Origin: Gammaproteobacteria bacterium
GTDB lineage: Bacteria; Pseudomonadota; Gammaproteobacteria; Pseudomonadales; Ketobacteraceae
NCBI GenBank assembly: GCA_013178375.1
Contig: JABLXQ010000017.1
Span: forward strand, 116,387 to 180,386
Direction of reading: 5' to 3'
Length of the DNA stretch: 64,000 nt
Below the pieces are notes generated by a model. That model was not told where the DNA came from. It saw nothing but the letters and a program-made list of their open reading frames with translations, and did no database searches. The translations under genes were made by a program, and so were the position numbers. Shown here piece after piece: positions 17,741 to 26,068 of the stretch (positions are counted from its first letter, which is position 1; the number at the start of each line of letters is the position of its first letter).

Positions 17741-18187
17741 ATGGCAACACGCAAGAAGAAAAACGTCGTCGAGCTTTCACGCTCCCAGTTCACGCCGTAT
17801 GAACCGGCCAAAGGCGAAGAGTACATGAGCAAGGGCCAGCTGGAACACTTCAAGGCCATCCTGCTCAGATGGCGCCAGGAACTGATGGAAGAAGTGGACC
17901 GCACCGTGCACCACATGAAAGATGAATCCGTCAGCCTGCCGGACGCCGCCGACCGCGCCACCCAGGAAGAAGAATTCAGCCTCGAACTCCGCACCCGCGA
18001 CCGCGAACGCAAGCTCATCCGCAAGATCACCCAGGCACTCGACAAGATCGAAAAAGAAGAATACGGCTGGTGTGACGCCTGTGGTATCGAGATCGGCATC
18101 CGCCGTCTGGAAGCCCGCCCCACCGCCAATCTCTGCATCGACTGCAAGACCCTGGAAGAAATAAAAGAGAAACAGTGGGGAACCTGA
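17741..18187 (+). CDS. dksA: RNA polymerase-binding transcription factor DksA
   Basis: DksA binds the RNA polymerase secondary channel and with ppGpp controls rRNA and amino-acid promoters. This 148-aa copy has the coiled-coil with LPDAADRATQEEEFSLELR, which holds the tip acidic residues in DAAD, and an intact C4 zinc finger, CDAC (Cys111, Cys114) and CIDC (Cys132, Cys135). The region before residue 28 differs from E. coli but has the usual length. ATG 17741 is spaced 9 nt from GAGG; an ATG six bases upstream is too close to that site. A strong terminator follows. Confidence 0.96.
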   Translation: MATRKKKNVVELSRSQFTPYEPAKGEEYMSKGQLEHFKAILLRWRQELMEEVDRTVHHMKDESVSLPDAADRATQEEEFSLELRTRDRERKLIRKITQALDKIEKEEYGWCDACGIEIGIRRLEARPTANLCIDCKTLEEIKEKQWGT

Positions 18188-18225
18188 TTTCCCGCTGAAC
18201 CTCTCACTGGCTGCGCCTGGTCAGT

Positions 18226-18256
18226 AAAGGCACGTCAACACGACGTGCCTTTTTTG
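18226..18256 (+). terminator. Intrinsic terminator of dksA
   Basis: AAAGGCACGTC (18226-18236) pairs with GACGTGCCTTT (18242-18252) around a 5-nt loop, followed by a run of T to 18255. It separates dksA from the exopolysaccharide genes. Confidence 0.9.
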
Positions 18257-18309
18257 TTTCCGCCTGCCCGCACCCTTCATCTTTTTGTCATGACTTTGTG
18301 ACCGTTTGC

Positions 18310-18368
18310 GCAAGCACGTGTGACCCTTCTGGCTGCAGCAGTCAAACTCGGGCATGATACGTGCTTGC
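18310..18368. repeat. 10-bp inverted repeat with 39-bp spacer before the first GT gene
   Basis: GCAAGCACGT (18310-18319) is the exact reverse complement of ACGTGCTTGC (18359-18368). The right arm overlaps the -12 part of a possible sigma-54 element. The spacing could suit a looping regulator or a leader hairpin. A similar arrangement exists before the paralogous gene at 21197. Confidence 0.45.
18350..18365 (+). promoter_or_regulatory. Possible sigma-54 promoter of the exopolysaccharide locus
   Basis: GGGCATG-ATAC-GTGCT keeps the GG-N10-GC core and differs from TGGCACG-N4-TTGCT at three positions. It lies 43 bp before the first glycosyltransferase start. The core alone is common by chance in GC-rich DNA. 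Confidence 0.3.
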
Positions 18369-18407
18369 CCGAAATTGACTCCGCCCTCAGGCATGGAATT
18401 GTGAGGA

Positions 18408-19586
18408 ATGCAGCTGAACGCAACGACGCCCGCGAACCAACGCATCGTGTTCGTGATCAACTCTCTGGAAGGCGGTGGTGCCGAACGGGTTCTCAGCATA
18501 CTGCTGGATCAGCTGGCGCAATCCCTGCCCAACGCCGACCTGTACCTGATCCTGCTGGACCAGGCCACTGAGCGCTATTCCATTCCGCCGCAGATAAACA
18601 AAATCACCCTCGATTGCCGGGGCTCCATGCCGCGCAGCATGCTCCAGCTCTGGCAAACCCTGCGCCGCATCGCACCGGATGTGGTGATGAGTTTTCTCAA
18701 CCGCGCCAACTGCGCCAACATCATCGCCGCCCGCCTGCTCGGCTACCGCTGCGTCGTCAGCGAGCGCGTCAACACCTCAAGTCACTTTGGCAACGGGCTG
18801 AAAGCGCGACTCAACAAGGCAGTCGTACGCTGGCTGTATCCACTGGCGGACCAGGTGCTGGTAGTGTCGAAAGGCGTCGGCGCTGAACTGGAACGCAATT
18901 TCGGCGTGCCTGCGCAACGGCTGCAAGTGATCTACAACCCCTACGATCTGCCGAAACTGGCCGCGCTGGCGGCAGAGACACCGGCATTGTGGATCGATGG
19001 TGACTATATTGTGAGTGTCGGGCGGCTGGTACCGAACAAGAATTTCAGCCTGCTGATCAAGGCCTATCAACAGGCCGGGTTGCAGGAAAAACTGGTGATC
19101 CTGGGTGAAGGCCCGGAACAGGCTGCGCTGCAACAATTGATCGCTGACCTGCAACTGGAATCGCGCGTGATACTGGCCGGCTTTCTCGACAATCCCTACC
19201 CGATCATGAGCAGGGCACGCTTCGCCGTGTTTTCCTCATTGGCGGAAGGGTTTCCAAACGCGATGGCAGAGGCAATGGCGCTATCACTGCCCGTCGTCGC
19301 CACCGATTGCGAGTCAGGTCCGGCGGAAATCCTGCATGACAGGATTCGCGTCAATGCACCGACGGCCTTCAAGGCAGAATTCGGCATCCTGGTGCCCGTC
19401 AACGATCAGGCCGCCATGACGCGGGCGCTGCAGTGGATGGGTGACACTGCACAGCAGGATCATTACCGCCAGCGCAGCGGCGCACGCATCCGTCATTTCA
19501 GTGTCGAGCATGCGGTGGCACAGTATGGCGACGCATTGAAGCTGCCGCAGAACATCGTTACGCACGGACTGCGCAAACAAATTTGA
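18408..19586 (+). CDS. GT4 family glycosyltransferase
   Basis: A 392-aa GT-B glycosyltransferase. The N-terminus FVINSLEGGGAERVLSILLD is the acceptor-side motif of this group, and EGFPNAMAEAMALSLPVVAT gives the conserved EX7E-type donor motif of GT4 enzymes. It should add one sugar to a lipid-linked repeat unit at the cytoplasmic membrane. It starts the exopolysaccharide locus and is clearly paralogous to the gene at 21197, sharing the same N-terminal motif and C-terminal layout. Donor and acceptor are unknown. GAGGA precedes the ATG. Confidence 0.85.
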   Translation: MQLNATTPANQRIVFVINSLEGGGAERVLSILLDQLAQSLPNADLYLILLDQATERYSIPPQINKITLDCRGSMPRSMLQLWQTLRRIAPDVVMSFLNRANCANIIAARLLGYRCVVSERVNTSSHFGNGLKARLNKAVVRWLYPLADQVLVVSKGVGAELERNFGVPAQRLQVIYNPYDLPKLAALAAETPALWIDGDYIVSVGRLVPNKNFSLLIKAYQQAGLQEKLVILGEGPEQAALQQLIADLQLESRVILAGFLDNPYPIMSRARFAVFSSLAEGFPNAMAEAMALSLPVVATDCESGPAEILHDRIRVNAPTAFKAEFGILVPVNDQAAMTRALQWMGDTAQQDHYRQRSGARIRHFSVEHAVAQYGDALKLPQNIVTHGLRKQI

Positions 19587-19617
19587 TCAACCGGCAATAC
19601 AGGAAAACCCAGGCACC

Positions 19618-20736
19618 ATGAAAATTTGCGCAATCGGATTGCGAGGCATACCGTCCATCATGGGCGGCATTGAAAAGCACTGCGAACAGATTTACCCGCG
19701 CATCGCGGCACTGGATGACAGCGTTCAGCTCCATGTCACCGGCCGCAGCCCTTACCTTCCCACGCGCAGGTCAAACTATCGGGGCGTGGAAATCGTGGCT
19801 CTGTGGGCAGTGCGCAACAAATATCTGGAAACCATCCTGCACACTTTCCTCGCGATTCTGTATGCGCGCTTCGTCGCCCGTGCCGATCTGGTTCACATCC
19901 ATGCCATCGGTCCTGGACTGTTGGCCCCGCTGGCACGCGTGCTGGGATTGAAGGTACTGATCACCCACCACGGCGCCGACTACCAGCGGCAGAAATGGAA
20001 CAGTTTCGCCCGATTTCTGCTGCGACTGGGGGAGCGGCTGGCCATCAGCACGGCACACCGGACCATCATCGTCGGTGCTTCATTGTGCGAACAACTCAAA
20101 CGCCAGTATCCCCGGCACGCGCACAAGCTGGTTTACATTCCCAACGGCGCCAGCATCGAACGGCGCCCGCCCGAATCCTTCCACAGCCATCCGGTGCTGC
20201 AACAGTTCGGCCTGCAACCGGGCGGCTACGTGCTGGCCGTTGGCCGCCTGGTGCCGGAAAAAGGTTTTCAGGATCTGGTGCAGGCATTCAGTGCCACGCC
20301 GCTGCCGGGCACGCTCGTGATTACGGGTGGCTCCGATCATCCGGACGAATTCTCCCGCAATCTGCTGCGCCAGCAGAACGAGCGGATCATCTTCACCGGC
20401 TTTCAGAGCGGCGATGCGCTGTCGGCACTGTACGCCAACGCCGCGCTGTTCGTGCTGCCGTCCTATCACGAGGGCCTGCCGATCGCCGCGCTGGAGGCGC
20501 TCAGCTTCAGCCGCCCAGTGCTATTGAGCGACATCGCACCCAACCGGGATCTGCGACTGTCGGCGGCCTGCTATTTCCCCACTGGCGACTGGCGCGCACT
20601 GGCGCAGAAGATCCAGGCACAGGACTACAGCGCTTACCAGGCCGACACCCTCGACATTCTCGGCCGCTTCGACTGGGACGACATCGCACGCCAGACGCTG
20701 CAACAGATGCGGCTGGCACTGGGCAATACCGGGTGA
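19618..20736 (+). CDS. GT4 family glycosyltransferase (GMGGIE-type)
   Basis: A 372-aa GT-B enzyme starting MKICAIGLRGIPSIMGGIEK, the N-terminus of a GT4 subgroup common in capsule and O-antigen loci. VHIHAIGPGLLAPLARVLGL, YIPNGASIERR, GRLVPEKGFQDLVQAF and SYHEGLPIAALEALSFSRPV mark the donor domain. It follows the previous gene by 31 bp in the same orientation and probably belongs to the same operon. The sugar is unknown. Confidence 0.85.
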   Translation: MKICAIGLRGIPSIMGGIEKHCEQIYPRIAALDDSVQLHVTGRSPYLPTRRSNYRGVEIVALWAVRNKYLETILHTFLAILYARFVARADLVHIHAIGPGLLAPLARVLGLKVLITHHGADYQRQKWNSFARFLLRLGERLAISTAHRTIIVGASLCEQLKRQYPRHAHKLVYIPNGASIERRPPESFHSHPVLQQFGLQPGGYVLAVGRLVPEKGFQDLVQAFSATPLPGTLVITGGSDHPDEFSRNLLRQQNERIIFTGFQSGDALSALYANAALFVLPSYHEGLPIAALEALSFSRPVLLSDIAPNRDLRLSAACYFPTGDWRALAQKIQAQDYSAYQADTLDILGRFDWDDIARQTLQQMRLALGNTG

Positions 20737-20818
20737 AAAGAATCTGCAAGCCTTTGCAATCATTGCCTTTTCAGAAATTGGAATCGCGTCGCAGAATCAG
20801 AACAGGATGTCCGGTATT

Positions 20819-20840
20819 AAAAAGCCCAGAGAGGCTGGGC
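20819..20840 (-). terminator. Terminator-like hairpin, minus strand
   Basis: On the minus strand GCCCAG-CCTCT-CTGGGC (20840-20824) is followed by five T. No minus-strand gene is recognised nearby; it could end an antisense or small RNA, or help stop plus-strand transcription from the preceding gene. Confidence 0.5.
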
Positions 20841-20923
20841 AGCGGAAATCGACGGCAGCGGCGAGCGGGCAACTCAATCCCGCGTTGGCACAACGCACTC
20901 TTTTGTGTCACCATCCGCTCATT

Positions 20924-20979
20924 CCATTCATGTTCCAGGTCCGCATTCGCACGGGCCGGCGTCGGCGAGACATGAATGG
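20924..20979. repeat. 10-bp inverted repeat with 36-bp spacer
   Basis: CCATTCATGT (20924-20933) is the exact reverse complement of ACATGAATGG (20970-20979). It lies in the gap before the GT4 paralog at 21197 and resembles in size and spacing the repeat before the first paralog at 18310-18368. Confidence 0.4.
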
Positions 20980-21196
20980 TTACTGACATCGCCGATGCGT
21001 GACCCCGCGGGCACCACGCCAACAATAACTCTCATAATCTGAACTGCCAGCACCAGCGGCAGCTTACGAATTTGCAGTACCTGCACGCATTGCAAGGACG
21101 AGGAAGAACGCCGGATTCGGTGGCGGGACACGCATGGTCCCTCTGCTGTGATATCCGTTCAGATTCGCATGCAACACGGACGGAAAAGGAACCTTC

Positions 21197-22477
21197 ATGA
21201 CTCTGCTTGATCCCGGCATTATGCAAGTGGATTCGATTCTGGAGCGACGCTCCGACGATACGCTGGAGGCACCAACTCCCTGGCGGCAGTCGGGCGGCGC
21301 CGCCACCGTTTCAACCTCGGTCAGGCGTTTGCTGTTCGTCATCAACTCGCTGGAAGGCGGCGGCGCCGAGCGGGTCTTCAGCCTGCTGGTGAACCATATT
21401 CAGCCCTATCTGAACCGGGTGGAAATCGATGTGCTGCTGCTGGACGACAAGCGCCAGCGTTACGAAATTACTGCGCCGGTAGGTTTCTTTTGCCTCCAGT
21501 CCGACGGCAGCCTGTGGCAGAGCGCGTTACGCTTCAAGTACTTCCTCGACGTACGCCGTCCCGATCTGGTGATCAGCTTTCTCACCCGCGCCAACTACCT
21601 GGCGGCCGCTTTTTCCCGTCTTTATGGTTACCGCTGCATCATCAGCGAACGCAGCGACACCAGCGGTCGCCTGGGCGGCGGCATCGCCGGCTGGTGCAAG
21701 AAGCGACTGGTGCGCTCGCTGTATCCCCAAGCCCACTCCGTCATCGCCGTTTCCGAAGGCATCAAGCAAAGCCTTGCCACCGATTACGGCGTGACCGACG
21801 CTGCCATCAGTGTGATCCACAATCCCTGCGACCTGCCCCACGTGCACCAGCTCGCACAGCAAAGCAGTGCCATGATACAAAACAGTTTTCTGCGCAACGG
21901 CTGCATTCTGGCAGCCGGCCGCCTGGTGGACAGCAAACGCTTCGATCTGTTGATCCGCGCCTATGCCCAGGGCAATTTCACGGTGCCGCTGGTCATTCTG
22001 GGAGAAGGCCCCCGGCTGAAGGATCTGGAAGAACTTGCCAACCAACTGGGTGTGGCGGAACGGGTGCTGTTCGCCGGCTTTCTCAGCAATCCCTATGCTG
22101 TGATGGCGCGCGCCACCGTTTATGTGCTTTGCTCGGAACTCGAGGGATTTCCCAACAGTCTGCTGGAAGCGATGGGCATGGGCCTGCCGGTGATTGCCAC
22201 CAACTGCCATCACGGACCGGCGGAAATCCTGGATGAAACCATCATGCCCGCGATCACCGGCGTGCATCAGGCCCGTCATGGCCTGCTGGTGCCCGCCGGC
22301 GACACCAACGCCCTGACCCAGGCCCTGCAGCTGGTACTGACCAATCCCGCACTAAAAGCTTCACTGGCGCAGCGTGCACAACGGCGAGCCAGCCAGTTCA
22401 CCATGCCGGCCACCATCGCCCGCTACGCGCAAGCCATCAAGCGGCAACTGGCCGCAGACAACCAGGGAGCAAGGTAA
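21197..22477 (+). CDS. GT4 family glycosyltransferase, paralog of the first GT gene
   Basis: A 426-aa GT-B enzyme with a 40-residue N-terminal extension followed by LLFVINSLEGGGAERVFSLL, almost the same motif as in the gene at 18408. ISERSDTSGRLGGGIAGWCK, AAGRLVDSKRFDLLIRAYAQ and ELEGFPNSLLEAMGMGLPVI mark the rest. The two enzymes look like products of duplication with later divergence. GGAAAAGGAA lies before the ATG. It is followed three bases later by the polymerase gene. Confidence 0.85.
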   Translation: MTLLDPGIMQVDSILERRSDDTLEAPTPWRQSGGAATVSTSVRRLLFVINSLEGGGAERVFSLLVNHIQPYLNRVEIDVLLLDDKRQRYEITAPVGFFCLQSDGSLWQSALRFKYFLDVRRPDLVISFLTRANYLAAAFSRLYGYRCIISERSDTSGRLGGGIAGWCKKRLVRSLYPQAHSVIAVSEGIKQSLATDYGVTDAAISVIHNPCDLPHVHQLAQQSSAMIQNSFLRNGCILAAGRLVDSKRFDLLIRAYAQGNFTVPLVILGEGPRLKDLEELANQLGVAERVLFAGFLSNPYAVMARATVYVLCSELEGFPNSLLEAMGMGLPVIATNCHHGPAEILDETIMPAITGVHQARHGLLVPAGDTNALTQALQLVLTNPALKASLAQRAQRRASQFTMPATIARYAQAIKRQLAADNQGAR

Positions 22478-22480
22478 GCC

Positions 22481-23890
22481 ATGTCGCAAAATCTGTGGCT
22501 GGGACTGGCCGCACTGGTCTCCATTGTCTGCCTGTTCTGGCTGGTGTGGGATATGCGCCGGCAACCGCTGCCGCACATCCTGGTATTCGCGGTCTTCGCC
22601 ATTTTTTTCCGCTTCCTGCTGTCGGCCTTTCATCCCTATACCTTCCCGCCGCTGGCCGGGCCACTGTCCATCAATGCGCTGTATTCCGCCGGTGTGATCG
22701 GGCTGGGATTCCTGCTGATCGATCACCGCCTGCTGCGACTGCGGTTCCTGCTGCCGGTGTACGGGCTGTTGGTGCTTATCATGGCCAGCGCCTTCTACAA
22801 CGACACGCAGAAGGATTCGATCGATTCGCTGCTGAAATGGCTGTTCTTCGTGGTTATTGCCCTGGCCGTGTATGAATCCGTGATCCGCGCCGGCCGCGCG
22901 CTGACACTGGAAAAGCTGTTCAAGAGTTTCTGCATTCCCACCCTGCTGCAGTTGTTGTCGGTAGTGGTGGGCTATTCGAAGTTTTCCGAAAGCGACCATT
23001 CCGTCAGCTATGTCGGCGGCTACCACCACGAGGCGGTGTTCTCGGTGATCATGATCACTGCATTGATGCTGTCGGCCCTGCGTCAGACCGTGCTGCCCGG
23101 CGCGCCCCGCAGCTGGAGCCTGCTGCCGCTGGTGCTGGCGATGAACGTGGCGCTCACCAATTACCGCACCAATATCCTGTCCATGCTGCTGCCCCTGTGG
23201 GGTTACCTGTATGTTCGCTTTCTGCGGCGGGGTGCACCGCTGGCCAAGGTGTTTGCCGCGCTGGTGTTGACGGCCGGCGTCCTTCTGGTGGCCATGCTGG
23301 ATTTCAGTGCACTGGTGGACCGGTTCGCGGAAATCGGCACTGTCATGGACGAATCCGCCAAACTGATCAAGTCGCCGCTCTATTACACCGAATGGGAAAA
23401 GGATTATTTTTCGGCTCGCGTCTACATCTGGAGCCAGTACATTGACGCCTACGTGAACAGCAATGGCATGCAGCACCTGATCGGGATGGGCGCGGACTCC
23501 TGGGAACACCAGTTCCGCATATACGCCCACAACACGTTCGTGTCCTACCTGTTTGAATTGGGGCTGCTGGGCTGCTCCGTGATCGCGTATTTTTTCCTGC
23601 GCAACATGGCGCGCTGTTTCAACGGCCCGCTCACCACTTACAGCCTGTTGCTGTTCCTGTGCTTTCTGGGCTTCCTGGTGATGAATCTGGGAACCATGCC
23701 CTTGTGGCAGGTCGAAGGCATGATACTGTTCGCGATCCTCAATGCACTGGCATGGGAATTGAACCTGACTGGAACGGTGCCCGCGCCGGCCGCGACCGGA
23801 CCGGATCATCAGGTACCCGTGCTGACCCAACCTGTCAGTACGCAGGACACAATGGACACGCCCGCCATTTCTCATCAGGCCAGGGCGTAG
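22481..23890 (+). CDS. O-antigen ligase/polymerase (Wzy-type) membrane protein
   Basis: A 469-aa protein with about ten to twelve hydrophobic helices and a large extracytoplasmic loop (about residues 285-350). The loop end AHNTFVSYLFELGLLG matches the signature of O-antigen ligase and Wzy-like polymerases. It should polymerise the lipid-linked repeat units in the periplasm. It is tightly packed between two glycosyltransferase genes. The C-terminal 40 residues are a Pro/Thr-rich tail without motif. Confidence 0.8.
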   Translation: MSQNLWLGLAALVSIVCLFWLVWDMRRQPLPHILVFAVFAIFFRFLLSAFHPYTFPPLAGPLSINALYSAGVIGLGFLLIDHRLLRLRFLLPVYGLLVLIMASAFYNDTQKDSIDSLLKWLFFVVIALAVYESVIRAGRALTLEKLFKSFCIPTLLQLLSVVVGYSKFSESDHSVSYVGGYHHEAVFSVIMITALMLSALRQTVLPGAPRSWSLLPLVLAMNVALTNYRTNILSMLLPLWGYLYVRFLRRGAPLAKVFAALVLTAGVLLVAMLDFSALVDRFAEIGTVMDESAKLIKSPLYYTEWEKDYFSARVYIWSQYIDAYVNSNGMQHLIGMGADSWEHQFRIYAHNTFVSYLFELGLLGCSVIAYFFLRNMARCFNGPLTTYSLLLFLCFLGFLVMNLGTMPLWQVEGMILFAILNALAWELNLTGTVPAPAATGPDHQVPVLTQPVSTQDTMDTPAISHQARA

Positions 23891-23911
23891 CGCACGACCA
23901 GGAGAAGGGAA

Positions 23912-25045
23912 GTGAGAGTGGCATTCGTAGGTGGCCGGGGTTATCACTCCAATCATGGTGGAGTGGAAAACGCGGTGCGCGAAATCGCATTGCGCCTGGC
24001 TGCCTGCCCGGGCCTCGATGTGGATGTCTATGGCCAGGGCACTGCGCCCTGGTTTGAGACAACCACTGTGGCCCCCGGTCTGACCGCCGTGGGTGCGCCT
24101 GAATTTTGCTCGCGCTTCGATGGCAACGCCGTGCTTGCGCTGGCCAACTGCCTGTATGCGCTGCTGGTGCGGCGGCCACGGGTACTGTTGCTGTTTGCCT
24201 CCGGCCCCAGCCTGCTGGCCATTCTGGCGCGGTTGCTGCGGGTGAAAGTAATTGCCGCCCTGCGCGCCATCGACAGCCAGCGCGACAAATGGGGCTGGCT
24301 CAGCACCAGAGTGCTGCGTCTGGGGGAATTCAGTGCCTTGCAGGTGGCGGACGCCTGCACGGTGAACAGTCTTGAGATGTTCCGCTATTACGATGGCGCT
24401 ACCCGGGGTCTGATCTACATTCCCAACGGCGCCAGTGCCGCCAGTGCGGGCAGCGATGCAGTGCTGGAGCGCCTGGGGCTGCAGCCGGATGGCTACCTGC
24501 TGTTCGCCGCCCGGCTCGACCCGGTCAAACGCCTGCATCTGCTGCTGCAGGCCTACGCGCGCCTGCCGGCGGATTGTCACCTGCCCCTGGTAGTAGCCGG
24601 TGGCCACTGCACATCAGCAGCTTATCGGCAGGAACTGGAGGCGCTGTCCGGCACGGGCGTACAATTCATCGGCCACGTCGACGGAGACACCCTCGACCCG
24701 CTCATGCGCCACTGTGCCGTTTTTGTACTGCCTTCGATCCTGGAAGGCATGTCCAACAGCCTGCTGGCAGCGATGCACAGCGGCCGCTGTGTGCTCTGCG
24801 CCGACGTAACGGCCAACTGCGACGTGGTACAGCATGAACCGGCGGCGCTGTTCAAGGCGGATGACGTGAATGACCTGACGCAACGGCTGACCGACTACTG
24901 TCGCCACCCGGAACGGCGCCGCAGATGCGGCCAGGCTATGCAGCAGATCGTCAGCCAGTATTTCTGCTGGGACTCCACCGCGGAACGTTACCGCGACCTG
25001 ATATTCCGGACCGCCGGCCAGCCAACACCCGCAGCCGACGCATAA
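23912..25045 (+). CDS. GT4 family glycosyltransferase
   Basis: A 377-aa GT-B enzyme starting with a GTG codon preceded by GGAGAAGGGAA. MRVAFVGGRGYHSNHGGVEN is the N-terminal nucleotide-sugar transferase motif; YIPNGASAASAG, ARLDPVKRLHLLLQAY and SILEGMSNSLLAAMHSGRCV belong to the donor-binding domain. It resembles the enzyme at 19618 in overall plan. The sugar is unknown. Confidence 0.83.
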   Translation: MRVAFVGGRGYHSNHGGVENAVREIALRLAACPGLDVDVYGQGTAPWFETTTVAPGLTAVGAPEFCSRFDGNAVLALANCLYALLVRRPRVLLLFASGPSLLAILARLLRVKVIAALRAIDSQRDKWGWLSTRVLRLGEFSALQVADACTVNSLEMFRYYDGATRGLIYIPNGASAASAGSDAVLERLGLQPDGYLLFAARLDPVKRLHLLLQAYARLPADCHLPLVVAGGHCTSAAYRQELEALSGTGVQFIGHVDGDTLDPLMRHCAVFVLPSILEGMSNSLLAAMHSGRCVLCADVTANCDVVQHEPAALFKADDVNDLTQRLTDYCRHPERRRRCGQAMQQIVSQYFCWDSTAERYRDLIFRTAGQPTPAADA

Positions 25046-25057
25046 TCCACCCATGAC

Positions 25058-25951
25058 ATGAAGCAGAACCCAATCGAAACCATGGCCAGCGACATACCCC
25101 TGATCACCGTCATCATCACCGCCTTCAACCGGCCGGACTATCTGCAGTCGTCCGTCGCCAGCGCCCTGGCGCAGGAGGGTGTTGACCTGGAGATCATCGT
25201 CGTCGACGACTGCTCGCCCACCGACCTGCAGCCGGCGCTGGCGGGGTTGTCGGGCCCGGTCCGCTACCACCGCATGGAACGCAACGGCGGCGCCAACCGG
25301 GCCCGCAACGAGGGCGTGCGTCAGGCCCGGGGCCGTTACGTGGCCTTCCTGGACGATGACGACATCTGGCTGCCGCACAAACTGCAGCGGCAGTTGCAAC
25401 ACCTGGCGGGTGCCACCGCCTGCATCTGCGGTTTCAGGCTGCTGGAAAAGGATCTGGTATTTGTCCGCCCGATCGACCAGGTGGACGCCACCGCGCTGAA
25501 GCTGGGCAATCCCTACTGCGGCATGAGCGGCCTGCTGTGCGAACGCCAGTGGCTGCTGCAGAACCCGTTCGACGAAACCCTGGATAACGGCCAGGACTGG
25601 GACATGTTTGTGCGCCTTGCCCGGCAGGCACCCATCCGTTACGTGGCAGAGCCTCTGTTCCGCTACCGGCGTGGCAGCCACGACAGCATCACCACCAAGG
25701 TCCGGCAGATGCAGCCGGCGGACATGGAGCGGCGCCTGCTGGTGACCTACAAGCACCGGGAATGGCTGGGAGAACGGCTGTTCCGGCGCCGCATCGCCCA
25801 CACCATCCTGGGCTATCTTGGCACCCGGAACCAGCCCTGGAAGCTGGTGTTGATGGCGCTGCGCAAGAGCGGCCCCCTGGCCACCGCCACGGTATTGAGC
25901 GAAAAATTCAACAAATTCATGCGACGGGGCGGCCGGGTCAGCACCCACTGA
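25058..25951 (+). CDS. GT2 family glycosyltransferase
   Basis: A 297-aa GT-A enzyme: VIITAFNRPDYLQSSVASAL, EIIVVDDCSP, GGANRARNEGVRQARG and the metal-binding FLDDDDIWLPHKL are typical of GT2. NGQDWDMFVRLAR carries the catalytic-base region. Inverting transfer to a lipid-linked acceptor is inferred. The ATG at 25058 lacks a strong Shine-Dalgarno; one at 25082 (MASDIPL) is an alternative. Confidence 0.85.
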   Translation: MKQNPIETMASDIPLITVIITAFNRPDYLQSSVASALAQEGVDLEIIVVDDCSPTDLQPALAGLSGPVRYHRMERNGGANRARNEGVRQARGRYVAFLDDDDIWLPHKLQRQLQHLAGATACICGFRLLEKDLVFVRPIDQVDATALKLGNPYCGMSGLLCERQWLLQNPFDETLDNGQDWDMFVRLARQAPIRYVAEPLFRYRRGSHDSITTKVRQMQPADMERRLLVTYKHREWLGERLFRRRIAHTILGYLGTRNQPWKLVLMALRKSGPLATATVLSEKFNKFMRRGGRVSTH

Positions 25952-25958
25952 GTGCACC

Positions 25959-25974
25959 CGGCCCGTTAGTTGCT
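25959..25974 (+). promoter_or_regulatory. Possible sigma-54 promoter before the MurA-like gene
   Basis: CGGCCCG-TTAG-TTGCT keeps GG-N10-GC, matches the -12 TTGCT fully and differs from the -24 consensus TGGCACG at two positions. It lies 95 bp before the MurA-like start and 8 bp after the preceding stop codon. Confidence 0.4.
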
Positions 25975-26068
25975 TTGAAAAACCAGACACTTGATCCATT
26001 TGAAGGCACCAGCCGTCACAGGCCGGTCTTCCTTTTAAGTAATGCCAGTATCCAAGGGGAATCAACCA

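Larger units (their letters stand above)
20737..21196. other. 460-bp non-coding gap inside the glycosyltransferase cluster
   Basis: No reading frame here looks real on either strand. It contains a terminator-like hairpin pointing to the minus strand (20819-20840) and a 10-bp inverted repeat (20924-20979). It may be a remnant of a lost gene, a promoter region for the next gene or the site of a minus-strand RNA. Confidence 0.5.
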
